Shown one piece after another: positions 12,372 to 22,920 of a stretch of DNA of 64,000 nucleotides. Under the pieces are notes generated by a model that searched no databases, was not told the origin of the DNA, and saw only the letters and a list, made by a program, of their open reading frames with translations. Both the position numbers and the translations under genes were made by a program. Position 1 is the stretch's first letter; each line of letters starts with the position of its first letter. The stretch lies in contig JAKTTT010000066.1 in the NCBI GenBank assembly GCA_030581615.1, forward strand, positions 55,685 to 119,684. Direction: 5' to 3'. The DNA is from Alloascoidea africana. Its lineage: Eukaryota > Ascomycota > Alloascoideomycetes > Alloascoideales > Alloascoideaceae.

Positions 12372-12691
12372 AATCAAGTCTTTTTATTCTCAACACTGCT
12401 TTTCATTTGTTTGGTATTTTTCGACGAGCAAGTTATGCCTTGATACTGTAAATAGGAAAAATTCTCACGGTTCAAATATGTATATCGGCTAGTGTGTAGA
12501 ATAGTATGTGCACTGATTGTAACGAAGAAACGGAGGTTACTCACCTCTGGTTAAAAAGATGAAGAAATCGACACCTCCTAGTACTGCAGATATGGTACAT
12601 GAATTTGGATTTATTTTCTGACAAAACACTAAGAAACATATAGAGATTACTCAGAAAAAAACTATATTTTCTTGCCGTACAATCATTACAT
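12372..12691. other. Intergenic, convergent 3' ends (MAM33 / RPL13)
   Basis: AT-rich 3' flanks of two convergent genes. I see nothing else in it. Confidence 0.6.
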
Positions 12692-13607
12692 CTATTTCTT
12701 CTTGTCAGCTTCAGCCTCAGCCTTCTCTCTAGCACGCTTCTCACGGATACCCTGGTATCTGGCTTCAGATCTAGCATTGCGTAATGTTCTGTAAGCGTTG
12801 ACTTGCTTGGCCTCAGCAGAGATGGCTCTTGACTCAACATCAGTGGATGCCTGGACGATGGGGAAGGTTGCGGCGGCGGAAAGAACCTGCTTAGCAGCAG
12901 AAATATCCTCAGAAGAGTCACCCTTCTTGACCTTGCCGGCCTTGCGTGGGAAAACGATGAGTTTAGCCTGGTATTCCTTCAATCTGGCAACGTTGGCCTC
13001 AAGACCCTCAACCGACCTGTTCTGTCGTCTGTGGTCAACGGCAATACCGATGGTTCGGGCATACTGAGGAGTCAGTCCAACAGCCTTGAGTTCTTCAAAA
13101 GTGAATCCCTTTCCAGCACGAACTTTTCTGTTGTATTTGATGGTTGGTGCTCTGACAATAGGTCTGAGAAGATCCAATGGTCTGGGTGCAATCAAAGCAG
13201 CCTTCTTGGCTCTGGCTGTACGACGGGCAGACTTCTTGCCGGCCTGGTCAAAGTGAGTCTTGACTCTCTCTTGCCAGTGTTTTCGGAAATGGTTCCTTTG
13301 GATAGCGTTATTCTTAGAGATGGCTACAATTGATGTTAGATTGTCATTCTCAACAGTTTTCAAAAATTCAAAGAGCTAGGACTGGTATCGAACTGATATG
13401 CATATAGTTTTCTTTCATTCTGAGTTCGTTTAAATAAGATAGAATAGCATTCGTTGCATCGAAATGAACTTCTTTCAATTCAGCTTCTACATTCAGAAAT
13501 CTCAAGTCCGTTCCAATCCCCATGAAATAGGAAACTGAATGCTGAGTAACATAGTCCTTTCGATTCCAGTCAAACTTTGAACATAGAAAATGATCCTCCT
13601 TACCCAT
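12692..13607 (-). CDS. RPL13: 60S ribosomal protein eL13 (Rpl13), two exons
   Basis: Exon 1 is the four bases ATGG (13604-13607). The intron is 13324-13603 (280 nt; GTAAGG donor, ATCTAAC near the acceptor TTGTAG). Exon 2 is 12692-13323, giving 211 aa. The product opens [20 protein letters not shown] and contains [29 protein letters not shown] and a Lys/Ala-rich tail, as in eL13 of other fungi. It is a structural component of the large ribosomal subunit. The intron falls after the fourth base of the coding region; I recall S. cerevisiae RPL13A/B having the same position, so it appears old. The intron itself is open in frame from the ATG (see findings). Confidence 0.97.
13324..13603 (-). other. 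RPL13 intron, 280 nt, with continuous open frame
   Basis: Much longer than the other introns of this window. If unspliced, the ATG at 13607 reads through 79 codons to a stop at 13368. RP introns often host snoRNAs, but I could not identify clear C/D or H/ACA boxes. Confidence 0.85.
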
Positions 13608-13738
13608 ATTGTCGTGAGCCTCTTGTTGTTGTGCTTACCACTGAATCTTGTAAGTGTTTTATTTTCAGAGTTGGATGAATGTACCTCTAATCTCCGTGCT
13701 CAAATGTACGCTGTCCATCCCAGTTTTGTGCCCAATGT

Positions 13739-13754
13739 TTAGGGCTGTACCCTA
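13739..13754. promoter_or_regulatory. Tbf1-type TTAGGG palindrome in RPL13 promoter
   Basis: TTAGGGCTGTACCCTA is an imperfect palindrome of two TTAGGG-like half-sites, 132 bp upstream of the RPL13 start. Tbf1 binds such elements at ribosomal protein genes in Candida-type yeasts. Assignment here is by motif only. Confidence 0.55.
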
Positions 13755-13775
13755 TTCCCTTTGAAAGTATGTACG

Positions 13776-13783
13776 TTACCCGG
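13776..13783. promoter_or_regulatory. Reb1-type site TTACCCGG
   Basis: Exact octamer 169 bp upstream of the RPL13 start, 21 bp beyond the TTAGGG palindrome. Confidence 0.6.
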
Positions 13784-14903
13784 ACATGATGTATCAACGT
13801 AACAATCTTTAGGCATCTTATCATTCTTTCTACTGCATTGCTGATTGTATCTGAGCGTTTTGAAAAAGCATAACTGAAGTTTTTCTTTTATTCGAAATAG
13901 TTGGATCATGCCATGACAAATTAATCTAGGCGTTAACATTTTCTAGAAAAGCTTAGATGCCCCATTCAAAAGTACAGCTAAGGTCAGTAGCGTTGACCAT
14001 ATAAGCGTTTTGGATTTAGCTACCTTCGGCTTTATTGGCATTAAAGCCTTAACAATTCCCGCAAAACAAGGCCATCACCCCAGTTATATGTGAAACTTGT
14101 AATGGGACATGTTTAAGCTTGAGTTTTATCACAATTAAAGACGACAGAATGGATTTAACTTATACCAATGACAGTACAGATTGTCAGTCTTGTTAATACT
14201 GATTTTTCGCGCTTGTTTTCTTCGCCAAGGACTAGAGAGACTTGTAGGAATAAAAAGGTACAAACAATGGAAAGGTCTAAACTATAGGAATGTTCATCAT
14301 GAAGTTTAAGTTAAAACTCTTATCTATGCCTCATTCAAAGGTTCTATTATGACCAAAGTAGACTGGTGTAAAAACAATAGTAGACGTTGAGGCTGACATA
14401 TAGGCTATCTCGGTATTAGGATCTCATCTTAATCCTTCAGATTTACCACCTTTCCTGCTCTAAATAGACTATATAAACATTTAATATCAACACCACCTGA
14501 TTGTAAAATGCACCTGTTAACAAAGTGGATTGAGTTTGCAAAAATACCAGATATCAAAGTCACTGAGCAATAGCGTTCAGTCCAAACTTCTTGATACAAT
14601 ATGGTTTCTCTTAACTCCTAATTTATACAAATATCTCATGATGTGCCTTTACAATAAAACTCATCTGTTCTACTTGTATTGGCGATTATCTGGGAATTGA
14701 CATAATTCTCAAACTTTCACTCTCAACCACCAAACTTGACACTAAGAAACCGACATTGTCAGCCAGCAATCAATTTAGGTAAGAAAGTCTTGCATAATAG
14801 CCAAATATTCATCCAAAGTCGCTATTGATGACGTAAAAGCTTTGATATCAACCTCAAATGTATGGCTAGTAGTACATCCATATTTGAACGGTCTTGTTGA
14901 ACA
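13784..14903. other. AT-rich intergenic region
   Basis: About 1.1 kb without a convincing ORF, RNA gene or repeat that I can identify. Confidence 0.5.
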
Positions 14904-14953
14904 GCACGGACCCCGTGCCAGCGGGTCCCCAGTCCGTGGTAGAGCTGCCACGG
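14904..14953. other. GC-rich hairpin block beside the 5S gene
   Basis: Overlapping perfect inverted repeats can be drawn: 14905-14911 with 14932-14938 (7 bp) enclosing CCCG/CGGG, 14908-14913 with 14923-14928, and CCGTGG 14934-14939 with CCACGG 14948-14953. The block is far more GC-rich than its surroundings and ends about 55 bp before the 5S gene. No tRNA fold with a T-arm is visible. It may be a structured RNA or an element linked to 5S transcription. Confidence 0.4.
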
Positions 14954-15007
14954 TACGCAACAGCCGAGTCTATTTAGCCGGGTAGTATAACACCCACAAC
15001 ACCACTT

Positions 15008-15128
15008 GGTTACGGCCATATCTAACAGAAAGCACCGTTCCCCGTCCGATCAACAGTAGTCAAGCTGCTAAGAGCCACACCGAGTAATGTAGTGGGAGAC
15101 CGTACGTGAAACTGTGGTGCTGTAATCT
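15008..15128 (+). rRNA. 5S ribosomal RNA gene (isolated copy)
   Basis: The 121-bp stretch begins GGTTACGGCCATATCTA and ends CTGTAATCT, matching the yeast 5S RNA along its whole length as I recall it: GAAAGCACCG, TCCCGTCCGATCAAC, AAGCTG..AAGAGCC, GAGTAATGTAGTGGG and GGTGCTGTAATCT. The internal control region (A box, intermediate element, C box about 50-95) is intact. A T5 tract at 15128-15132 serves as the RNA polymerase III terminator. It lies alone among AT-rich DNA, not next to the large rDNA unit, so 5S genes in this genome are at least partly dispersed. Confidence 0.96.
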
Positions 15129-15132
15129 TTTT
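15128..15132 (+). terminator. Pol III terminator of the 5S gene
   Basis: Five T residues directly at the 3' end of the 5S sequence, the usual RNA polymerase III stop signal. Confidence 0.8.
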
Positions 15133-15168
15133 GCCATACTTTTTGCTTAGTATTGTATCATTATTGCC

Positions 15169-15429
15169 TTATTTGGCCCGGTGGAGTAGGTAAATTTTTA
15201 GTTTCAAGTACTGCCTTTTGATTTGATATTTTTCTTGATTTTTCAAGCCCTCTTTAATCCAACCATGGATCAAATAAGAATGATCTTTGGGAAGCAATTC
15301 TTTAGATGTATCTTTGGTCTCATCGCTAGATTCTAGTTCCTTTATAGGCCGACCTCGTCTATCTACTCTGTAAATGATTCTAGAATTATTTCTGGAGTTG
15401 GGTCTAATGCTGGCTAGCTGCTGGTACAT
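15169..15429 (-). CDS. Small ORF, 86 codons, unknown
   Basis: An ATG-started frame, convergent with the 5S gene, with an in-frame TAA two codons upstream. The product is basic and polar, with RRGRPIKELESSDETKD in the middle; no domain or membrane segment is visible. It could be a small orphan gene, a decayed transposon piece or chance. I do not recognise it. Confidence 0.2.
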   Translation of the reverse strand: MYQQLASIRPNSRNNSRIIYRVDRRGRPIKELESSDETKDTSKELLPKDHSYLIHGWIKEGLKNQEKYQIKRQYLKLKIYLLHRAK

Positions 15430-16163
15430 GGTTTAGGAATGAAACTTTCGAAGAATTGTCTAGCACATGCTTAATTATCTTCAAATCAGAAATAATGATA
15501 AAAAAAGGTAAGGCAAAGCAGGGAGTCGTCTTGTTCTATCTGATTCTTTTTGTGTCAACTTGTTAGAGACTCACAAAAGTAGGGAAGAAAATAAATCTAA
15601 TGTACGAAGGTCCATTATAGCTTTCCTATACGCTATGATATTTTCTTCTGACTGGTATGGAAAATAATAACTAGTGAATTCAATAGAAAATGGGGAGAAA
15701 ATTGGAAATCATTCTGTTCATTTTGTAATCACTTTTTTCAAAAGTTTTTCTTTGATAAACATTATTCCGACATAACACAATGGAGCACTTTTCTTTTCTG
15801 CTGAAGATACAAACTTCGAGGTGTTTATATACTCTAAGAAACTATGGATGATGCACTTCTTTGCACCCGTGAAAGTGTAACTGAGCTTTGTTTCTTCTCT
15901 TACGAACACGAATTGTTATCAAACGAAGACGATTAATGAGCTGTACCTAAAACCAAAAAAAATGCAGCTATAGCCCACAGAGAATTGAGACGATGAAAGG
16001 GTATAATTGCAAGAAAATATGGATTCTGATTTCTAATGTTCTATCTAAGGAATGAATAACTTTACACTATTTAAGTAGTTCGACTTGTGTTAACAATAGC
16101 TTATTCATAATGATCATTCAAGAAGCCCTCATCTTCTTGAATAATTCTCTATAAGGTTTAATA
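15430..16163. other. AT-rich intergenic region
   Basis: No ORF or RNA gene that I can support. It precedes the LTR cassette at 16169. Confidence 0.5.
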
Positions 16164-16168
16164 GTACA

Positions 16169-16363
16169 TGTTAGGTTCCGGATGTCCTTGCCTCACGGCA
16201 TCCCGGTTTTAGCCGAGCCATTTCTCTATATAAACAGCCTAGTTCCTATATAGAAATAGGGATCATCAAGAAAGTGTGTGAACTGTGAACGTATAGCTTC
16301 CCGAACCCTTACATGGAGGTCGTGCCCGGGATGCCGTGAGGCAAGGACATCCGGAACCTAACA
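16169..16363 (+). mobile_element. Palindromic LTR cassette with 5-bp target duplication
   Basis: A 195-bp insertion flanked by GTACA on both sides (16164-16168 and 16364-16368). Positions 16169-16313 form an LTR-like unit: TGTTAGG start, internal TATATAAAC, CCCTTACA end. It is about the same length as a second copy at 22184. Directly after comes TGGAGGTCGTGCCC (16314 on), placed like a tRNA primer-binding site. Then 16326-16363 is an exact inverted copy of the first 38 bp of the LTR (16169-16206). The insertion therefore carries the U3 end on both termini, which a normal solo LTR or full element does not. The family (Ty1/copia or Ty3/gypsy) cannot be told without internal sequence. Confidence 0.8.
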
Positions 16364-16368
16364 GTACA

Positions 16369-18997
16369 ATAAGGAATAGAATAGATTTAAAATGAATGAA
16401 AGCAAATTAGATGTAACCTTGCCGGTCAAATATTATAGCAGCAGGCTTGAACTGTTATATATTAAGTAACGCTGTTTTCTTTTGGAAGTAAACCCTGATA
16501 TGATTTTGGGGTCTCAAAAATGAGGTCAATGATTAAATATCAAGAATATTCTCCTGCCAAACAAGCCTTTAGACAATGGAACCTGCTTGCTCCATGTTTA
16601 CAGCCGTTATATTTGTCAGCACTTGGCGTCCTACTTGGTCAAAGCCTGGCTTCAAACCACCGTGCTTGGTTAAAATATATTCGCTACTCCTCTATTTAAT
16701 TTGCTCGCCCTCTTGACTAAGCCGTGGATCTTCCAGCTCTTCGGATGACTTCTCTCTGCGGTGCCAGCACTCTCACATCATTCGAGCATCCCCTATTTCC
16801 AACAACACCGCTCACAACAATCGATAGTTTCCGACAAACAGCAATATTTTTAGCGATTTTAAACTTGAATGGAGTCACTAGCTGTGAAAACTATATGGAA
16901 ACCTAGAATAGGTAAATTATTAAGAAGAATATTGTGGTTTAAAGAGTGGTAAGTTAGAGCCTATCTGAACCTGAACTCTTGCTCTAACAAAATCTGTTGT
17001 GGTACATAGTCCAGAAGATATTATTGGTTGCTATGATAAGAAAAGAGTGGTTCAATTTTATAATTTGGAGAATATTGTTGTTTTTTTTTATCTATAACCA
17101 AGTGTTTTCAATTTGCGATAAGGTAAGATGGGGAAGGTTCGATCATAAATCAACATTCTTCTATTCAGGACAGATTTGCAGAGGTTCAAAAAGAGCAGTG
17201 AGCCTTTAGAAATCCAAAAATTGTCAATTTTGCCTTTCCATCGTAGAGCCTTCAGACGTCATACATTCTGGTCTGTTCCAGAGATCAAACTACTTTGAGA
17301 TCTAAATCTTAGATGATTGGATTAATGGAAGCAGAACACGGGAAATTTTACCTCAGTTAAGTTGAAACACAGTAAAATGTACATGCCAAAAATTTCTTTT
17401 TTTTTGCTTGGTCTATAAAATTATGGAACATTGCTTTAGAGCGGTTGAAAGTGGTTAACGGAAATCGAATAACTTTCTAACGGGCTCAAAATAACCTAAT
17501 AATCATAAGTAGATAAATCCAAACCAGGAAGTTGAGATTTATAATAGAATGTAATGATATCAACCGCCTCAAAAGATTGTACAGTATAGAGTTAAAGCTC
17601 CAATTATTGTATTGTGTATACTTCCAAAGTAGACTCAAGTTTGTGTTAACTATAAAGAGAGATACAAAAATAGATCGGTTTACCTTTTGGAGTCCTCATT
17701 ATAAAGAAAGACTTGCCTCCTTTTATAGTAGAACCAAGGTATGAAAAGGTGTTACAATCTTCTACTTGTGATATAAGCTTCTAGTACCGGAAAATTATCG
17801 GTACAATAATTGATGGATGGTTTCAATACAAACTTGAAGTAATTGAACCGTAGTTTCTATTATTCGCAAGCAGTGACTAGATCAAAGGGAGAACAGAAAA
17901 CGCTCTTCTTCTAGCATAATCTATCGTTAATGATCTTCCAAAACGTTTTATAATTTGCGTCTGAGAATAAAGATTAAAACAAACACACAATATTTCTAAG
18001 TTTCTCGTTCTCTATTACAAGTGTAGAAGTGGGCAGAAAAGTAGAGCATGCTTAAAATCTCTCTGAATTACTCAGATAGTACTATTAAGCTGGCTATAAA
18101 CTCAATCTAGGTTAAAAATGCATATTTCAAATATTATCCTATTACGTTTTCTAGAATGGTGAATCGAACTCTTTAGTGACGATTAAATCCTATTTTTGTA
18201 ACAATTCACTTTTCAAATTTGATAATCAAACAAAAACACAATACTTGTGTTAAAGCCTCTGTTCGGTTTAGTTTCAGGAACGGATTAGCATCTTAAAGGA
18301 AATCTCATCAGGAAAAAGTAAAAGTTAGATATGGTACACATTTTGAAAACTCTCATTGGGGTCGGGTAAGCTAGGAATAGAGGCTAAGGGTTATTCTACT
18401 TGAGTGGGCATAAGACATTTCTAGTTAACACAATTGCATCTTTTTCTCATTAAATTGACTTTAGTCAGATATTACATCCTTTTTACATTTCTATGATGAA
18501 TGGTATTAAATAGGACTTTAATTAGGTTGATTGGTTATCGTTTACCACACCCATACATACATAACTAACTATTTACCAACTATGTCCTAGCATTGTGGAC
18601 GTGACAGCCACATAGCCTCTTAGTACCGAGCGTAATGTGGGAAAAAATAAAGAATTGAAAGTGATAATGATGTGTTATCAATTTGAACGTATGTTTGCAA
18701 ATTGAATTTTTCTTCATCACCAGAACGAAAATGGTAGCGTGCTTGGCTACAATTCATCGTGTTTTCCAACAACTGTCTAAATAACTATAGATTTTTATGA
18801 TTATTTCCCAAAGCAACATTGCTTTCTTCACTAATCTGGTCAAAGCAGAGGAATTCATACGAAGAACCATGAAATTCTATTGAGTGAAACCTTATTTTAC
18901 ATGCCTACCCTGGTAACCAATCATATTGAGTTAAGTTTAATCATGCATGACCTAGCAATTTAGAAAATCTATAAATTCAGCGCCTTCCGCCCATTTT
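16369..18997. other. AT-rich intergenic region, no gene recognised
   Basis: Only short frames without features. Some stretches look like decayed coding or transposon DNA, but nothing can be assigned. Confidence 0.5.
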
Positions 18998-19136
18998 TTG
19001 CTCAGTTTCCAACTTTCTGGGTTTTATTTTTGTCATTTAGTAGTTTTATTCTTTGGTTTTCATTGTTTAGTTTTTGAGTCTTTATGGAAAGTAGATAACA
19101 GCGCTTGTACATCTACTTATGAGAGACCAATAAGAA

Positions 19137-20165
19137 ATGACCACTTCTACTCTACAGTTGGTACACCTTCCCCAGCACCCTGCTCCATATTCTATTAGTT
19201 GGGAGAAGGAAATTCATCGAGGTAACGCAATCAAAGGGCCTCACAGAAAATATCGACACGCTAAAGTGCAACATCCACATTCTGAAACAGCGCCACTGTA
19301 CAAGGAAAAATCTTCACCCAAACAACTATCTGTGCAGATATCCACAGTGCATACGCCTGCGTCAGGTGACGAACCTGTACAACCACGAAAAATGAATCAA
19401 GCTTTGAAGAGTAATAAGAAGCTTCAGAGAAGTTTATCTTCGAGAAATAAAAGTGGACTTCCGATAGACGGGAATAAATTTGACAGGACTCAAATATGCA
19501 AGCTGGCTCAGCAGTTATTTATCGCGAGAAGCCTGGGAAGTTGGTCCGTGACAGAAGGGCTGGCAGGGGTGGATGGAGGTGAAAGGAAAGAACCACGTGA
19601 TTTGACCAAAGAAGAAAGTGGCAAATCTCAAGTGGAGATCACACCGAAAAAGCCTGATTCGAGCCTTAAAGCCCAAACCACTAAGGCTGAATGGGCAAAG
19701 GCAACCGATTTCAATTTATTCATGCTACTGTATCTACAAAATTCTCTTTGCAATGAGTTTCATTATTCTGCCTTATCAGTTCGATTCTTGCGACTGGTGA
19801 AGATGGCACTTGAATTTGGTCCAAGGTCGAAGCCGGTGAATTTTGAAATGTCACAGATCCCTTTTGATTTAATAGGATCAGAAAGTTTGGAATGTGTCGA
19901 AAAGGTAATGACGGCAATAGGAGAGCAAGATTCAAGGCTAGTGGAATACATCAAGCGGCTGATGAGTCTCTCAAATAACTCTGCGTTCCGGCCAAACGTT
20001 AAAGCAGATTCGAACAAAATTAAGCTAGTAAGGGCGTCATATGAAAGGAAGAAGGTAGACCCTGGCCAATCCAAGTATAGACCAACCAGAAACAAGGCTT
20101 TGGGTACTTCTACGACATCTGATCCCAATTTCGAACCACGAAAGTCGAGACGGCTGAATTCATAA
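19137..20165 (+). CDS. Orphan protein, 342 aa, unknown function
   Basis: A long ATG-started frame in an otherwise gene-poor region. The N-terminal half is basic and polar, with many Lys, Ser, Pro and Gln residues, and looks disordered. A more ordered stretch, roughly residues 185-285, alternates hydrophobic and charged residues (ATDFNLFMLLYLQNSLCNEF, then RFLRLVKMALEF and VEKVMTAIGEQDSRLVEYI) as in a small helical domain. The tail is again basic (RKSRRLNS). There is no signal peptide, and no family that I recognise. The basic ends would suit a nuclear protein, but that is only a guess. Length and composition make a real gene likely. Confidence 0.65.
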   Translation: MTTSTLQLVHLPQHPAPYSISWEKEIHRGNAIKGPHRKYRHAKVQHPHSETAPLYKEKSSPKQLSVQISTVHTPASGDEPVQPRKMNQALKSNKKLQRSLSSRNKSGLPIDGNKFDRTQICKLAQQLFIARSLGSWSVTEGLAGVDGGERKEPRDLTKEESGKSQVEITPKKPDSSLKAQTTKAEWAKATDFNLFMLLYLQNSLCNEFHYSALSVRFLRLVKMALEFGPRSKPVNFEMSQIPFDLIGSESLECVEKVMTAIGEQDSRLVEYIKRLMSLSNNSAFRPNVKADSNKIKLVRASYERKKVDPGQSKYRPTRNKALGTSTTSDPNFEPRKSRRLNS

Positions 20166-22183
20166 ATTTTCACGAGCTACATTCTATACTATAAATTTGC
20201 ATACCCATTCATTTCGCTTTTCAAAAGTCTGGGTCTAATCGTCTTGCTATTATTACTTTGTGTCTTGTGTTTCTACTCTTCATTAAATTTCTATAATATG
20301 ATATGATACGATATAAAGAAAGGCTATGCGTTGTTGCGATCATTTGATACTCACGTTTTAACAATCATGGCACATTCAAATTACACGAGAAGAGTTGGAT
20401 TTTGTGATTCCCAAAAGAATTTGTATTAATCTTTTTTTGTTTTCCTGTTTTTCATTTTTTAACAGTTGGTTGATTGTCGAAGCTACACAAGCTATGATAG
20501 ATGGTGATCAAACATTTTTGTGTTGATTCTATTTCTAATCATGTCACAGAGGCTCTTAAAAGGAAACTTGCAAAAGGAATTTTTTGATGGACCAGGAATC
20601 TGAACTTGAAAGTACAAAGGGGTCAAGTCATACTACAATTCACATGTGCGAGGTGGTGAAGTTAATCTCCAGAGAATGGTGCAGCATTTAATCTCCCCAG
20701 TGCAGTTAGGATTAACTGGTTTTGATATTTCGATCTATTTAGTGGTTTTCTTTGCTGGGGGATGATCACCACGACAACAGAATTTGCTCAGGAGAGAATA
20801 AGCACTTAACATACAAATCACATTCAGTTTATTCATATTCTTTGGTGTTAAGCTGTTATCACTGCATATTTAAAAGATCTTCCTCAAGAGAGAACCATTA
20901 ATGACCGAATGTATGGGTCTGCAAGTGTTCATAATTTAAACCACAGAATCAAACACGCCTTTATCACATGCAGCAATGAACCAATGATTTCTCTATCAAA
21001 GCTTCTGGAACCCAATAATCTCATAAAGTAATGAGTTACTCAAGTTCATTTCCGTTTGCGCACTATGTGAAAGTAGGTTCATCTCTACTATTTCAAGTGG
21101 AGCGACGTGTGCACGGGTCCGATGTCGTTATACAAAAGCTAAATGCCTATACACAGATATTGTTTGTTAAGGCTCAGCTTGATTCAGATGAAGGAAAGTC
21201 TACTAAGTTTTTCAATAGCATCCTTAATTCCCTTCTGAAATAAAGTGATGATGCCAGGAATAACATTAGGCCGTCAAAACTTTTAAGGGTGAGCATCAGG
21301 AATTTTGGTTATGTATAACGATATAGGACCCGTGCACATATCGTTTCACTTTGTTACATGAAAGAATCTTTCGTCTGAGGTCAGACTGAGGAAAATAGAG
21401 AAGACAAATCACCTAAACACCCAAGTGTTGCTAGATTTATAAATGGCCACTTTCGTTTAGTTCAATATTCGCGCAAATTGTTGAGTCTTACATTGAATGC
21501 TCGAACACTAGTTCTAGGTTGCTTTGGAGACTTCAGCATCCGTCAGAAATGACTCTTCAAGGCGAAGAGAGAACAAAGAATATTAAAATTCTATAAATAG
21601 TCTTTTAATTAAAACATGTTTGAGTTGATTTATAGGTACGATTCCATCATTTGCAGAGGTAGGAGGAGAAAGACTAATCGTCACTAGTCAATGTTCGTGA
21701 TAGGCATGCACAACGCATCATTTGTTTCTTCCCTCGGGAGTTCGGCTTGTTTTTTGTTTCTTATCCATAGAATAGTGAGGTATAATAATAACTCATTACC
21801 CATTGTGTCTAGGACCATAGAATATGAGTCTTTTCGTTTCTTTCATTGATTTTCATTGATACAATATTCCCAGATGGTTTCATACTCTCCTCCACCTCCC
21901 ACTTTGTACTCGTCCAAGCGACATTTAGCGTCGATGGCATTTTGTTTCTCCTTTCCACTCAGTTAACAGTCCTTGATCGCAATTACAAAGATATAAAGTA
22001 TGCTTTAACTCCAATGAATCTGTATAAATGTTTCCAGAGTGCCATTGACACTATAGTGATCTGAAAATAAGAACAAAATAGTAGAATCTTTCAGTGTTTC
22101 CCAAACAAAGACCGCTTTATCCCCTCGTAGAAAACCCCGAACGTTCTAAATAAAGAAGTTGATTAGGTTAAGAAGGTAACTAT
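20166..22183. other. AT-rich intergenic region
   Basis: No supported gene. Short frames at 21031-21243 and 21846-22064 have no features. The region ends at an LTR remnant. Confidence 0.5.
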
Positions 22184-22331
22184 TGTTAGGATACGGATGT
22201 CTCTGCCTCACGGCATCCCGGTTTCAGCCGAGACATTCCTGTATATAAATAGCCTAGTTCCTACATAGCAAATAGAGGAATCATCCAGAAAGTGTGTAAA
22301 TTGTGAACATATATTATCCGGAACCCTTACA
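22184..22331 (+). mobile_element. LTR remnant, second copy of the 16169 family
   Basis: About 148 bp closely similar to 16169-16313: it shares TGTTAGG, the CCTCACGGCATCCCGGTTT block, the TATATAAATAGCCTAGTTCC promoter-like core and the CCCTTACA end, with scattered differences and one or two small indels. Its flanks (ACTAT and CAGAG) are not a target duplication, so it is rearranged or belongs to a longer decayed element. No inverted copy of its start follows. Confidence 0.75.
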
Positions 22332-22499
22332 CAGAGTGTAAGTTATCACCCTCTTTGGTTAAAGCTGAAAATAGTTGAGCTAATAATTTGAGACATCTTG
22401 ACTAGATACAGCATTTTGTTAAGCATAAGATCGGTCGAGAAATAATACGTCAATTGTTAGATATTGATCACAGGAGAAATCGATTATTGAATTTCCTCA

Positions 22500-22920
22500 G
22501 CCCCACATGGACTATTAAGCTCTATCTCAGTCTACTTGCACAAAAGGGTGAACTTTCCGGCATCAAGACACCTCTTCAGTACCAATTTATGCCGCTATTG
22601 ACAAAAGTGCTAACAGAGCTCTGACTTTTATGCATCAGAGACCCTCTGCGTGCTGAGTTACAGTCCCTTTAAGATGAAAGGGCAAAAAGACAACACTTGC
22701 TGAAGTTATAGGGAATATTTGGGTATTATTGGATCAAGAGGATGCAGGATGCTCATGAATTGCAGCAGTTTTATAATCTGCAAAAACAGTCTACAGCGAC
22801 TATTCGCCGTTGTAGGACTTTATGAAGCCAGGACATGGCAGGCGGATCTTTACAGAAGACGTAGAAAGGTCTGAAGATTTTGGTGAAAATAGCATCAAAT
22901 AGAGTTTTTACATGACTATC
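22500..22920 (+). pseudogene. Possible decayed retroelement reading frame
   Basis: Downstream of the LTR remnant, one frame reads protein-like pieces broken by stops, for example DERAKRQHLLKL and AHELQQFYNLQKQSTATIRR. Gln/Lys-rich helical composition and position would fit a dead gag frame, but no zinc knuckle or protease motif is visible. This is a weak call. Confidence 0.2.
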
